From Natronolimnohabitans innermongolicus JCM 12255 (GTDB lineage: Archaea > Halobacteriota > Halobacteria > Halobacteriales > Natrialbaceae): a stretch of DNA of 59,869 nt. The position numbers and the translations under genes are program-made. The stretch is taken from positions 20,510-80,378 of the forward strand of contig NZ_AOHZ01000017.1 in NCBI RefSeq assembly GCF_000337215.1, in the 5' to 3' direction. Positions 1 through 8,761 of this stretch are shown one piece after another. Position 1 is the stretch's first letter. Every line of letters starts with the position of its first letter. The notes beneath the pieces are model-generated. The model saw nothing but the letters and a program-made list of their open reading frames with translations. It was not told where the DNA came from and searched no databases.

Positions 1-37
1 AGCCCTGTCGAAGTCGGTGGAACATGGCACTGAGTGA
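1..37 (+). CDS. C-terminal tail of an IS1341/IS605-type TnpB (partial, 5' end outside window)
   Basis: Reading from base 2 gives ALSKSVEHGTE followed by a TGA at 35-37. This resembles the C-terminal ends of haloarchaeal IS1341-type TnpB (OrfB) proteins, which often finish in a short variable tail after a Gly-Ser-Pro-x-Leu-Lys-like stretch. Support comes from the perfect hairpin 10 nt downstream, which is typical of the right end of IS200/IS605 elements. Only 11 residues are visible, so the family call rests on the tail pattern plus the hairpin. Confidence 0.5.
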   Translation, partial: ALSKSVEHGTE

Positions 38-47
38 CGGCGCGTAT

Positions 48-67
48 CCACGGCCTGAAGGCCGTGG
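48..67 (+). mobile_element. Right-end hairpin of an IS200/IS605-type element, possible omega-RNA 3' region
   Basis: CCACGGCC (48-55) and GGCCGTGG (60-67) form a perfect 8-bp stem around a TGAA loop, just after the TnpB stop. IS200/IS605 elements carry subterminal hairpins at their ends, and TnpB guide RNAs (omega-RNAs) overlap the tnpB 3' end and run across the right end. The exact element boundary and guide start cannot be placed from this window. Confidence 0.5.
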
Positions 68-160
68 TATTGCGCCTGTTCAGCCTATAAACGTTTCGGA
101 CGGAGGTCGAACGCGCCGTCGGTCGGCGAGTTACTCACGTGTTAGAGACAGTCACCGGAG

Positions 161-200
161 TCAACGTTTTAGTGATGGGCTGTGATACACGACTGAGAAC
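161..200 (+). promoter_or_regulatory. Putative promoter of the chemotaxis operon
   Basis: A TTTTAG element at 167-172 lies about 30 nt before the cheW ATG at 201. This fits an archaeal TATA box with a very short leader. The rest of the 68-200 gap shows no other gene. The call rests on position and composition only. Confidence 0.3.
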
Positions 201-1046
201 ATGGCCCCGGACCTCTCTGAAAAGCTCCTCGGGATCGACATCGACGGCGCCGACGACCGAACGGACGAAGCCGGCGACGATTCGGACGACGACCAGGAGG
301 AACTCGAGCAGTTCGTCTTCTTCCAGCTCGGTGATCACCGTCTCGCCCTGCCGATTGCGGCCGTTCGAACGCTCGCGGAAGTGCCGGACGAGATGACTCG
401 CGTCCCGCGGACGCCGAACGCCATCGCGGGCATGATCGACCTTCGGGGCGAGATCACCGCCGTCGTCGAGCCGCGCGTCCATTTCCCCGAGATCGAGGCC
501 GACGAGGCGGCCGACAGCTCGGGTCGCGAGCGACTGCTGGTGCTCGATCGGCCGGCGGACGAACAGTCCGCGGCGATCCGCGCCGACGACGTCATCGGCG
601 TGGAGACGGTTCCGGTGAGCGACGTTCACGACGAGTCGACCGTCGAGGACAGCCCGCTTTCCGGGGACTCGCTCGAGCATCCGCTCGTCGACGCCCTCAT
701 CGAGCAAGCGCACGAGCGCCAGCCCGACGCCGAGACGGGCGTCTCGAGCCACGCGGCGCCGGTCGGCGGGGCGACCGACGTGAGTATCGAACCCGCCGAC
801 GGCGACGCAGACCGCGTTTCGGGGACTGGTGTGGGTGCCGGTGTCGATATAGGTACGGGATCGCTGACGGTCGACGACGAATCGGCGCATCCGCTCGAGG
901 CGGAAGACGACAGGGCGGTCGCAGGCGAGTTGGAGCCGACCGAGGCGGTCGGCGGCGCGACGCGAACGGTCGTCGTCGAAGCGACGCCGCTGTTGAACGT
1001 CGAACGGCTGCTCCTCGCTTCGGGACATCGAGAACAGCCCGTCTGA
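201..1046 (+). CDS. cheW: Chemotaxis adaptor CheW with a long internal linker
   Basis: CheW couples methyl-accepting receptors to the kinase CheA at the signalling array. The 281-residue protein starts with an acidic extension (about 35 residues). The CheW beta-barrel core follows (FVFFQLGDHRLALPIAAVRT, then the GMIDLRGEI loop and a VEPRVHF strand). A low-complexity acidic and Gly-rich stretch covers roughly residues 146-258. The last CheW strand (ATPLLNVERLL) comes only after it. Typical CheW is about 150 residues, so the insertion sits inside the domain before its final strand. First gene of the chemotaxis operon, 135 nt before cheY. Confidence 0.9.
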   Translation: MAPDLSEKLLGIDIDGADDRTDEAGDDSDDDQEELEQFVFFQLGDHRLALPIAAVRTLAEVPDEMTRVPRTPNAIAGMIDLRGEITAVVEPRVHFPEIEADEAADSSGRERLLVLDRPADEQSAAIRADDVIGVETVPVSDVHDESTVEDSPLSGDSLEHPLVDALIEQAHERQPDAETGVSSHAAPVGGATDVSIEPADGDADRVSGTGVGAGVDIGTGSLTVDDESAHPLEAEDDRAVAGELEPTEAVGGATRTVVVEATPLLNVERLLLASGHREQPV

Positions 1047-1109
1047 GCCGCCGTGTCGCCCGATCCGGAACGCGTCTCCTGACCGGGGTTTCCGTCCGGA
1101 AAACGTCAT

Positions 1110-1125
1110 TTATCACAACTGATAA
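1110..1125. promoter_or_regulatory. Inverted repeat upstream of cheY
   Basis: TTATCA (1110-1115) and TGATAA (1120-1125) form a perfect 6-bp inverted repeat with a CAAC spacer, in the 135-nt gap between cheW and cheY. It lies about 60 nt before the cheY ATG, upstream of a TATTTCTAT candidate TATA element (1152-1160). It could be an operator or chance in AT-rich DNA. Confidence 0.3.
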
Positions 1126-1181
1126 CCGAGAGACAGCATTTATGGTAGTAGTATTTCTATCAGCGGTTGGTGTACTACTGA

Positions 1182-1544
1182 ATGTCGACAGGGGTGCTCA
1201 TCGTGGACGACTCTCATTTTATGCGGAACTTACTGCGCCAGATTTTGGAACAGGAGTACCGCATCCTGGGAGAGGCGTCCAACGGCGCCGAAGCAGTCAA
1301 ACTGTACAAAGAACACGACCCCGACATCGTCATGATGGACATCGTGATGCCCAAATGCAACGGCATCAAGGCGACCGCGGCGATCAAGAAGATCGATCCG
1401 GACGCACGCGTCATCATGTGTACGAGCGTCGGACAGCGTGAGAAGATGAAACTCGCCGTGAAGGCTGGTGCTGACGGCTACGTGACGAAGCCGTTCGAAG
1501 AACCCAGCGTCAGAAAGGCCCTCACCGACGTCGCCGCGGCATGA
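1182..1544 (+). CDS. cheY: Chemotaxis response regulator CheY
   Basis: Single-domain receiver of 120 residues, the usual CheY size. The acidic pair is at Asp9/Asp10, the phospho-acceptor is Asp53 (in IVMMDIVMP), and the switch Thr/Ser and Lys are near residues 81 and 103 (VTKPFEEP). CheA phosphorylates it. In archaea, phospho-CheY acts on the archaellum motor through CheF-type adaptors, which are not in this window. The gene overlaps the cheB start by 4 nt (ATGA), suggesting translational coupling. Confidence 0.95.
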   Translation: MSTGVLIVDDSHFMRNLLRQILEQEYRILGEASNGAEAVKLYKEHDPDIVMMDIVMPKCNGIKATAAIKKIDPDARVIMCTSVGQREKMKLAVKAGADGYVTKPFEEPSVRKALTDVAAA

Positions 1545-2800
1545 CGCGAGTACTCGTTGTCGACGACTCGCAGTTTATGCGGACAGTCGTCGGTAACGCA
1601 CTCAGCGACGCCGGCTACGACGTCGAAACGGCAACGAACGGCTCGGAAGCGATCGACGCCGTCGCAGCGTACGATCCCGACGTCGTCACGATGGACGTCG
1701 AAATGCCCGAACTCGGCGGTATCGATGCCGTCGAACGTATCATGGCAACGAATCCGACGCTGATCCTCATGCTGAGCGTCCACACGGAAGACGGCGCCGA
1801 GGCGACGCTCGATGCCCTCGAACGGGGTGCCGTCGACGTCCTCCACAAGCCCGACGGCGCTGATTCCCGGACCGTGGCCGACCTCAGCCACGAGGTCGTC
1901 GACCGGGTCGACGAGCTCGCCGATGCGGATATCTCGTCGATCGCGCTCGCACGCGCCTCAGCGTCGGCGTACGCGACGCGGTCGAACGGCGATACAATCG
2001 ACGCAACCACCGATCGGGCGGTCGCGGGCGCTGCGAGCGAAACCGGGCCGCGAGCCGGATCCGGTGCCGGTGCCGGTCACGGATCGGCCACTGGAGACAC
2101 GCGTACGCGCCACGGTGGGTCGGCGTCGAGCGTCGGAACGGAACCCCGTTCCCCGGCGACCGATGACCGCGCCTCGAGCGAGGTCGAGTTGACCGCCGAG
2201 TGCGCGGCAAACCCCACCGTCATCATCGGCGCCTCGACCGGCGGTCCGAAGATCGTCGAACGGCTCTTCGAGCGGCTTCCCCGCGAGCTCGGGGCGAAGC
2301 TCTTCGTCGTCCAGCACATGCCCGCGGGCTTTACGAGTCGCTTTGCGGATCGACTCGACGAGCGAAGCGAGTACGACGTCGCCGAGGCGACCGACGGCGA
2401 GTCGGTTCACCCCGGCGAAGCGGTCGTCGCACCGGGCGACGCCCACCTCGAAATCGCGAACAACGTCAACGGTCGCGTGCGCGTTCGCCTCGACGACGGC
2501 GAGCGGCGCCACGGCGTCCGACCGGCGATCGACGTGACGATGGAGACGGCCGCCCGGCGGGTCGACGACCCGCTCTGTGGCGTCGTGTTGACGGGTATGG
2601 GCCGCGACGGCGCGGTCGGGATCGAGGCGATCAAAACTGCCGGCGGCCACACCGTCGCACAGGACGAAGCGACGAGTCCGGTCTTTGGCATCCCCTGTCA
2701 GGCGATTCAAACCGGTTGCGTCGACGTCGTCGCACCCGCAACGGGACTCGTCGAAGCGATCGTCGACGCGTTCGAGACGGACGGTGAGACAGATGACTGA
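1541..2800 (+). CDS. cheB: Protein-glutamate methylesterase/deamidase CheB
   Basis: Removes methyl groups from receptor glutamates and deamidates receptor glutamines, activated by phosphorylation from CheA. Residues 1-120 are a receiver with phospho-acceptor Asp52 (TMDVEMPELGG). Residues about 223-415 are the methylesterase with the catalytic triad Ser232 (IIGASTGGP), His259 (QHMP) and Asp356 (TGMGRDGA). The linker (about 125-222) is Ala/Gly/Thr/acid-rich and longer than in bacterial CheB. The gene overlaps cheY by 4 nt and cheA by 8 nt. Confidence 0.95.
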   Translation: MTRVLVVDDSQFMRTVVGNALSDAGYDVETATNGSEAIDAVAAYDPDVVTMDVEMPELGGIDAVERIMATNPTLILMLSVHTEDGAEATLDALERGAVDVLHKPDGADSRTVADLSHEVVDRVDELADADISSIALARASASAYATRSNGDTIDATTDRAVAGAASETGPRAGSGAGAGHGSATGDTRTRHGGSASSVGTEPRSPATDDRASSEVELTAECAANPTVIIGASTGGPKIVERLFERLPRELGAKLFVVQHMPAGFTSRFADRLDERSEYDVAEATDGESVHPGEAVVAPGDAHLEIANNVNGRVRVRLDDGERRHGVRPAIDVTMETAARRVDDPLCGVVLTGMGRDGAVGIEAIKTAGGHTVAQDEATSPVFGIPCQAIQTGCVDVVAPATGLVEAIVDAFETDGETDD

Positions 2801-5800
2801 GTATGTAACCGACTTCGTTCAGGAGAGCGAAGAACGCATTACGGAACTGAACAACGCGTTGCTCACCTTAGAGCGTAAGCCGACCGACGACGAGGCAATG
2901 GAAAACATCTTCCGCGTCGCACACACGCTCAAGGGGAACTGCGGAGCGATGGGACTCGAGTCAGCGAGCGACCTCGCACACGCGATCGAGGACCTCCTCG
3001 ACGCCGTCCGGAGCGGCGATCTCGACGTAACGCCGGAGCTAATGGACTCGATTTTCGACGCTGTCGACGAACTCGAGACGATGGTCGACGAGATCGCGAC
3101 GACCGGCGACATCGAGACCGATCCGTCGGCGACGATCGCGGCCCTTCGCGGGCACCTTGAGGACGAATCCGGAGACGTCGGCGGGTCGACGACGGTCGCC
3201 GCGCCGTCGACCGACGAAATCGACGCCGTCGTCGAGCAGTTCGAGCCGCCGGCTGACGACGACCACGAGGCCTATCTGGTCAGACTCGCCGTTGCCGACG
3301 AAACCGGCGTCAACCACGGCTCGGCCGTCGTCGACGCGCTGGTCGACGCGTTCGACCTGATCGGCACCGACCCGCCTCGCGACGCGATCGAAGCCGGGGA
3401 GTACGACGGTCGGTTCGACGCCGTCTTCGGAAGCGCCGTCGGTGAGACGGCGATCACGTCCGGACTCGAGCCGGTCGAAGAGGTCGCCGACTTCGAACTC
3501 GTTACCGTCTCCGACCGGTTCGCGGCGCTCGCCCAGGCCCAGACGGAGGCTGAGGCGGACGTGGACACAGAGGCCGAAACGGATCCGGACGCCACCGGAG
3601 ACGCGACAGCCGACGACGGACTCTCGAGCGAGGACGCCGCCGACCTCGAGGTCGACGACCTGCTCGACGAGTTCGACGAGTTCGACGACCTCGACGGCAT
3701 GGTCGAGGACCTCGACGACGACGACCTCGAGCCATTCGACGAGATGGGGGAAGCCGGCGCGTTCGACGACCTCCTCGAGGGCGACGAGATGGACGTCGAT
3801 CCGGTACTCGACGAGTCGGCTGCTCCGAACGGCGACGACCACGAGGGCGACGCCGCCGACTCGAGTGTGCCGGCGTCGTCCGCGGTTGCTGGCGACGAGG
3901 TGGCCGATCGATCCGACAGTTCCGGTTCTGATACCGAAACCGGGACCGGAACCGACGCCGACACCGACGCCAGCGACGACGTCGAGGACGCCAGCGCCGT
4001 CTTCGACGAACTCAAAGACGAAGTCGAGATGGTCGGTTTCGACGAGTTACAGGACGAACTCGACGACCTCGAGTTCGACGAGTTCGACAGCGACGACGAG
4101 GTCGGCATGGACGAACTCATCGGCGACGACGTCGACGTCGACGACGACTCGTTCCTCGAGGGGGCGGAGCCGACCGACGACGAACTCGACGAGTTGCTGG
4201 TCGACGAACCGACTGCCGAGGACGACGACGAGTTACTGACGGACGAATCTTCCGTCGCCGACTCCGTCGACAGCGACGACACGAGCGAAGCGACGGCCGC
4301 AGGCGACGCGTCCGACGACGCACAGCCGGCCGGCGACCGGTTCGGCGACGAACCCGGGGCGAGCGACGACTCGCCAGCGGATGATGACGCGGTCAGCTCG
4401 TCGGCAGTCGACGCAGCAGACGAAGCGCACGGCAAAGCGGAACACGAAGCGCACGGCGGAGACGAACGGACGACCCCGGCCGACGATCCATCGGTCTCGG
4501 CTGCCGAAGCGACCGACTCGACGGAAGAGAGCGATCCCGCGACCGACTTCGAGGCGGCCTTCGAAGACGAGTTCACGACGAATGACGAAGGAAACGTCAG
4601 TGACGAGGCCGGTGACGCGTTCTCTGCTGCAGATTCGACCACGGAGACGGACGTATCCGACGACGAATCCGCGGCCGGTGCCTTCGACGAGACCGCCGAT
4701 CCGTTCGGCGACGCAGAGTTCGACGAATCCGCGAGTGCGGAACTCGACGACGAGACTGACGCCGATTCCGCGTTCGAAGCAGCCTTCGACGACGAGTTTA
4801 CGGACGATAGCGGTGAGATGTCCGCCGACGAGTTCGCAGACGACGGCTTCGACGATGGACTCGAGGACGACGCGTTCGAGGACCTCGACGACGAGTTCGG
4901 TATCGACGTTGCAGACGACGTATTCGGTGACGACGAGTTCGACGATGCGCTTGCGGACGACTTCGAGGCCGACTTCGGTACCGGACTCGGTGACACTGGT
5001 TTCGACGAGTTCGGCGGTGGCGTCGAGACGTCGGAGACCGCAGAAAGCGCGACGGACGCGTTCGGCGCGGATTCGACGCTCGAGGGCGGTGACGATACCG
5101 AGGCCGGCGCCGACGCCGACACGGTCACCACCCGCGTCGACGAACCCGCCCTCGGCACGCCGGAGCTGACGATTCCGGACGGGCCCGACCGGCCGGACGC
5201 GAACCAGCGAAGCGACGAGGTGCAGTCGGTTCGGGTCGACGTCGACCAGATCGACTCGCTGCTCACCCTCGTCGAAGGGCTCGTCACGACCCGCGTTCGG
5301 CTCCGCCACGCGGTGACCGAACGCGACGGCGATGACGCCCCCCTCGAGACGGAACTCGACGATCTGGAGGATCTGACGACGGACCTTCAGGAGACGGTGA
5401 TGGACATCCGGCTCGTGCCGTTGCAGACGGTGACGAACCGGCTACCGCGGGTCGTCCGCGACATCGCTCGCGAACAGGACAAGGACGTTGCCTTCGAGAT
5501 CACCGGCGAAGAGATCGAACTCGACCGGAGCATCCTCGACCGCATCGGCGATCCGCTGATTCACCTGGTTCGAAACGCCGTCGATCACGGTATCGAACCG
5601 CCCGAGGAGCGAGCGCAAACGGACAAACCCGCCGACGGATCCGTCGAGGTCCGCGCCGAACGGTCGCGGGACCGCGTAACCATCACGGTCGAAGACGACG
5701 GCAGCGGCCTCGATCCCGATCGGCTCCGGTCCGAAGCCGTCGCCGCCGACGTCCTCACCGAAGACGAGGCCGCTGCGCTCCCGGACGACGAGGCCTACGA

Positions 5801-6347
5801 CCTCATCTTCCACCCCGGTCTCTCGACGGCCGACGAAGTGACCGATGTCAGCGGCCGCGGCGTCGGGATGGACGTCGTCAAGCGAACGGTCGACGACCTC
5901 GAGGGGACGGTTTCGATCGACAGCGACCCCGGCGAGGGAACGTCGGTGACGATGACGCTGCCCGTTTCCGTCGCTATCGACGACATCCTGTTCGTCGAGT
6001 GCGGCGGCGAGGAGTTCGGCGTGCCGACGAAGGCCGTCCAGGACATCGAACCGGCGAGCGCACTCGAGGCCAGCGACGGCGGATCGACCGTCGTCGATCC
6101 GGAGTCGGTGATCCGACTCGACGAGGTCCTCGAGACGCCACGGTCGGGTGTCAACGGCGACGGGATGCTCGTCCGGATCCGCGACGAGGTCAGACCCGTC
6201 GCGCTCCACTGCGATCACGTCCACGGCCAACAGGAAGTCGTCGTCAAGCCGTTCGAAGGCTTCATGGGCGACATTCCGGGACTCAGCGGTGCGACGGTAC
6301 GGGGGCGAGGGGAGGTAGTCAACATTCTAGACGTGAACACACTATGA
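2793..6347 (+). CDS. cheA: Chemotaxis histidine kinase CheA with giant acidic linker
   Basis: Autophosphorylating kinase that feeds CheY and CheB. The start is the ATG at 2793 (MTEYVTDFVQ), inside the cheB 3' end; the longer upstream in-frame reading is basic and out of character. Domains: P1/HPt with phospho-His44 (FRVAHTLKGN) at about 1-110; a P2-like region at about 148-250; a linker at about 250-800 made almost entirely of Asp, Glu, Ser, Ala, Phe and Gly; P3 dimerisation from about 810; P4 ATPase with N-box (LVRNAVDHGIEP), G1 (DDGSG) and G2 (GRGVGMDVVK); and a CheW-like P5 from about 1057. At 1184 residues it is far longer than typical CheA (about 650-700), all through the linker. Confidence 0.95.
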   Translation: MTEYVTDFVQESEERITELNNALLTLERKPTDDEAMENIFRVAHTLKGNCGAMGLESASDLAHAIEDLLDAVRSGDLDVTPELMDSIFDAVDELETMVDEIATTGDIETDPSATIAALRGHLEDESGDVGGSTTVAAPSTDEIDAVVEQFEPPADDDHEAYLVRLAVADETGVNHGSAVVDALVDAFDLIGTDPPRDAIEAGEYDGRFDAVFGSAVGETAITSGLEPVEEVADFELVTVSDRFAALAQAQTEAEADVDTEAETDPDATGDATADDGLSSEDAADLEVDDLLDEFDEFDDLDGMVEDLDDDDLEPFDEMGEAGAFDDLLEGDEMDVDPVLDESAAPNGDDHEGDAADSSVPASSAVAGDEVADRSDSSGSDTETGTGTDADTDASDDVEDASAVFDELKDEVEMVGFDELQDELDDLEFDEFDSDDEVGMDELIGDDVDVDDDSFLEGAEPTDDELDELLVDEPTAEDDDELLTDESSVADSVDSDDTSEATAAGDASDDAQPAGDRFGDEPGASDDSPADDDAVSSSAVDAADEAHGKAEHEAHGGDERTTPADDPSVSAAEATDSTEESDPATDFEAAFEDEFTTNDEGNVSDEAGDAFSAADSTTETDVSDDESAAGAFDETADPFGDAEFDESASAELDDETDADSAFEAAFDDEFTDDSGEMSADEFADDGFDDGLEDDAFEDLDDEFGIDVADDVFGDDEFDDALADDFEADFGTGLGDTGFDEFGGGVETSETAESATDAFGADSTLEGGDDTEAGADADTVTTRVDEPALGTPELTIPDGPDRPDANQRSDEVQSVRVDVDQIDSLLTLVEGLVTTRVRLRHAVTERDGDDAPLETELDDLEDLTTDLQETVMDIRLVPLQTVTNRLPRVVRDIAREQDKDVAFEITGEEIELDRSILDRIGDPLIHLVRNAVDHGIEPPEERAQTDKPADGSVEVRAERSRDRVTITVEDDGSGLDPDRLRSEAVAADVLTEDEAAALPDDEAYDLIFHPGLSTADEVTDVSGRGVGMDVVKRTVDDLEGTVSIDSDPGEGTSVTMTLPVSVAIDDILFVECGGEEFGVPTKAVQDIEPASALEASDGGSTVVDPESVIRLDEVLETPRSGVNGDGMLVRIRDEVRPVALHCDHVHGQQEVVVKPFEGFMGDIPGLSGATVRGRGEVVNILDVNTL

Positions 6348-6387
6348 CAGCACTCACTCATCCACAGTCAGACTCACGGAGGAACCA

Positions 6388-6993
6388 ATGACGCTAATGG
6401 TCGATATTCGAAAGCTGAGCTTTATCAACGAGATGGCGAAAGTCGGGACGAACGGCGTCGCCGACAACATGGGGAAACTCACCGGCGAGGACGCCCAGAT
6501 GGAGGTGACGAAGACGAACTTCATCGACGTCGACGACATCGGCTCCCAGCTCGATTCGGGCAAGCGCGTCGGCGTTCGCGTCCGACTGCTCGATCCGCCC
6601 CACGGCCATATCCTCATCCTCTTCCCCGAGGCGAGCGCGAAAAAGATCACGGCGATCATGCTTCGCGACGTCGTCGACGACATGTCCGACGTTTCGGGCA
6701 AGATGGCCAGAAGCGCCGTCGAGGAGATGGGGAACATGATGGCAAGCGGCTTCATCGACGGCTGGGCCGACGTGCTCGGCCGTGCGATCGACATCGCGGC
6801 GCCGCAGCTGGTCTACGCCCCGACAGGGGAGATCGTCACCCGGACGGCCGGACTCGGCGGCGACGACCTCGCGCTGTTCTTCGACTCGGACCTGACCGTC
6901 CCGAGCTACCAGATCGAAGCCGAGATCTACGCCTTCCCGGATCTGGAGGAGTTCGTCGAGATGGTCAACGGCATCGACGTCCAACACGCATGA
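6388..6993 (+). CDS. cheC: CheC-family CheY-P phosphatase (single domain)
   Basis: CheC proteins dephosphorylate CheY-P and bind CheD. The 201-residue protein contains one CheC domain with the expected active-site signature ExxNxxxSGF (SAVEEMGNMMASGF), followed by IDGWAD and a C-terminal half with the same fold. The second pseudo-symmetric site is not evident. A GGAGGA ribosome-binding site at 6378-6383 precedes the ATG at 6388, one of the clearer Shine-Dalgarno sites here. An alternative ATG lies at 6397. The stop overlaps the start of the next cheC by 4 nt (ATGA). Confidence 0.9.
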   Translation: MTLMVDIRKLSFINEMAKVGTNGVADNMGKLTGEDAQMEVTKTNFIDVDDIGSQLDSGKRVGVRVRLLDPPHGHILILFPEASAKKITAIMLRDVVDDMSDVSGKMARSAVEEMGNMMASGFIDGWADVLGRAIDIAAPQLVYAPTGEIVTRTAGLGGDDLALFFDSDLTVPSYQIEAEIYAFPDLEEFVEMVNGIDVQHA

Positions 6994-8243
6994 AACTCGA
7001 CGTCAACGCGCTCGGGACGTTCTATCGAATGGCCCGAGAGGGCGCCGGACTCGCCGCGGGTCGACTGACACACATGACTGGCGTCGAGACGCAAGTCGGC
7101 GTCACGAAACTCAACTTCATGCGCGGCCGCGAGATCGAACGCGATTTCGAAGACTCGAGGGAGAAAATCGGCGTCCGCGTCAACCTGACCGGCGCCATCG
7201 AAGGCTACTCGATGATCGTTTTCGACCGCGAGAACGCCCTTCGAACCGTCGAGACGCTTCGATCCGAATCCAACGAGCCGATCGACGTCGCCGGCGGCGA
7301 GTTCGATGAGATGACCGAAAGCGCCGTGACCGAGGTTGGCCACATCATGAACAGCGGCTTCATCGACGGCTGGGCCGACGTTCTGGAAACGGTAATCGAC
7401 GTTTCGACGCCCGAATTCGTTCAGGGGGAAACCGCCGAGCCGTTCTTCGGCGACGTCGACAGTGCCCCAGAAACCGACGACCTCGCCTTGCTCTTCCAGA
7501 GTCGAATCGAGACCGTCGGCGCCGAGGTCGGCTTCAACCACTACCTGTTCCCGAAACGAGAATCGATGGCGTCGCTGCTCGATCGCCTGCGGACCAGCGG
7601 CGGCATCGAGTACGACAAACTCGACGGCTTCGATCGGATGGCCGAACGCGGCGCCGAAGAGGTCGCCAAGACGGCGACGACGCTGACCGGCATCGACACC
7701 AGCGTCGAGATCCGCCGGCTGAACTTCGTCTCGCTCGAGGCGATCCCCGAGCAGGTGGCCGACGAGAAACTCGTCGGCGTCGCCTTCGAGTTCGACGGCA
7801 TGCCAAGCGGTTATCTCCTCTTCCTGTTCGACGAGGACTCCGCTCACGAGATCGTCGACGCGATGGTTCCCATGGAGGTCGACGAGGACGGCTTCGGCGA
7901 GATGGGGACGAGTGCGATCAAAGAGCTCGGCAACATCATGGCCAGTGGCTTCCTCGACGGCTGGGCGAACGTCCTCGACACGACGATCGATCACTCGACG
8001 CCGGAGTTCATCCACGACATGGGCGCTGCGGCGGTCGATCCCGTGATCATTCAACTCGGCGAGAACCAGGAGTTCGCCTTCGTCTTCGACACCGTCGTCG
8101 TCGCCGACGGCCGGGAGTTCGACTGCGAGATCTATGCGATCCCCGACGAATCCGATCTCGAGCGCGCGCTGAACGATCTCGACGTCGACCGAATCGAAGA
8201 GACGCCGACGACGGCGGAGTTCCAGGAAGTCAACAACACATGA
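6990..8243 (+). CDS. Two-domain CheC-family phosphatase
   Basis: A 417-residue tandem of two CheC domains, as in double CheC proteins of haloarchaea. Domain 2 keeps the phosphatase signature (AIKELGNIMASGF, ExxN). Domain 1 reads SAVTEVGHIMNSGF, with His where the catalytic Asn is expected, so domain 1 may have altered or lost activity. Both domains carry the conserved SGFxDGWA(D/N)VL motif. It overlaps the preceding cheC and following cheD by 4 nt each. A role in CheY-P removal or CheD sequestration is inferred from family and context. Confidence 0.85.
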   Translation: MKLDVNALGTFYRMAREGAGLAAGRLTHMTGVETQVGVTKLNFMRGREIERDFEDSREKIGVRVNLTGAIEGYSMIVFDRENALRTVETLRSESNEPIDVAGGEFDEMTESAVTEVGHIMNSGFIDGWADVLETVIDVSTPEFVQGETAEPFFGDVDSAPETDDLALLFQSRIETVGAEVGFNHYLFPKRESMASLLDRLRTSGGIEYDKLDGFDRMAERGAEEVAKTATTLTGIDTSVEIRRLNFVSLEAIPEQVADEKLVGVAFEFDGMPSGYLLFLFDEDSAHEIVDAMVPMEVDEDGFGEMGTSAIKELGNIMASGFLDGWANVLDTTIDHSTPEFIHDMGAAAVDPVIIQLGENQEFAFVFDTVVVADGREFDCEIYAIPDESDLERALNDLDVDRIEETPTTAEFQEVNNT

Positions 8244-8761
8244 AAACGTACGGAAGCGAACCGGGCGCGCCGTCGCCAGTCCAGGTCGGCATCTCCGAGC
8301 TGGTCGTCAGCGACGGCGACGATACACTCAAGTCATACGGGCTGGGATCGTGTCTCGCGATCGCCCTCTACGATCCGGACAGCGATATCGGCGGATTGGC
8401 CCACATCATGCTCCCCGACGGTGACGCCGTCGACAACAGCGACCGAAAACCCGGAAAGTACGCCGATACGGCAATTCGTGCGCTACTCCGGCGGATGGTC
8501 GAGCAGGGTGCCAGCTACACGACCGTCGAAGCGAAGATCGCCGGCGGCAGCGATATGTTCGAGTTCGAGAGTTTCGGCGACGGCGTCGGCCAGCGCAACA
8601 TCGCCGCCGCGAAAGATGAACTCGAGAAACTCGGCGTCCCGCTGATCGCCGAGGACGTCGGCGGCAGTCACGGTCGTACCGTCGAGTTTACGCCGGGGAC
8701 GGGGACGCTCGTCGTGAAAACGGCAGATGAAAGTGCAGACCACGGAGTGAAAGAACTGTGA
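8240..8761 (+). CDS. cheD: Receptor glutamine deamidase CheD
   Basis: CheD deamidates glutamines of chemoreceptors and partners with CheC. The 173-residue length matches the family. The catalytic Cys38 lies in LGSCLAIALYD and His55 in GGLAHIMLPD, with the downstream KIAGGSDMFEF motif and a C-terminal TGRT-like strand (SHGRTVEFTPGTG). The start overlaps the upstream cheC (ATGA), and the stop overlaps the GTG start of cheR (GTGA). Confidence 0.95.
   Translation: MKTYGSEPGAPSPVQVGISELVVSDGDDTLKSYGLGSCLAIALYDPDSDIGGLAHIMLPDGDAVDNSDRKPGKYADTAIRALLRRMVEQGASYTTVEAKIAGGSDMFEFESFGDGVGQRNIAAAKDELEKLGVPLIAEDVGGSHGRTVEFTPGTGTLVVKTADESADHGVKEL

Noticed and set aside
1147-1179. AGTAGTA/TACTACT hairpin just before the cheY ATG
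   Set aside because: A 7-bp stem with a 19-nt loop that covers the promoter's expected initiation region; too weak to claim as a regulatory RNA.
3272-5287. A 671-residue Ser-rich open frame antisense to cheA
   Set aside because: It mirrors the GAC/GAG codons of the acidic CheA linker as Ser/Val-type codons; no start signal or recognisable domain.
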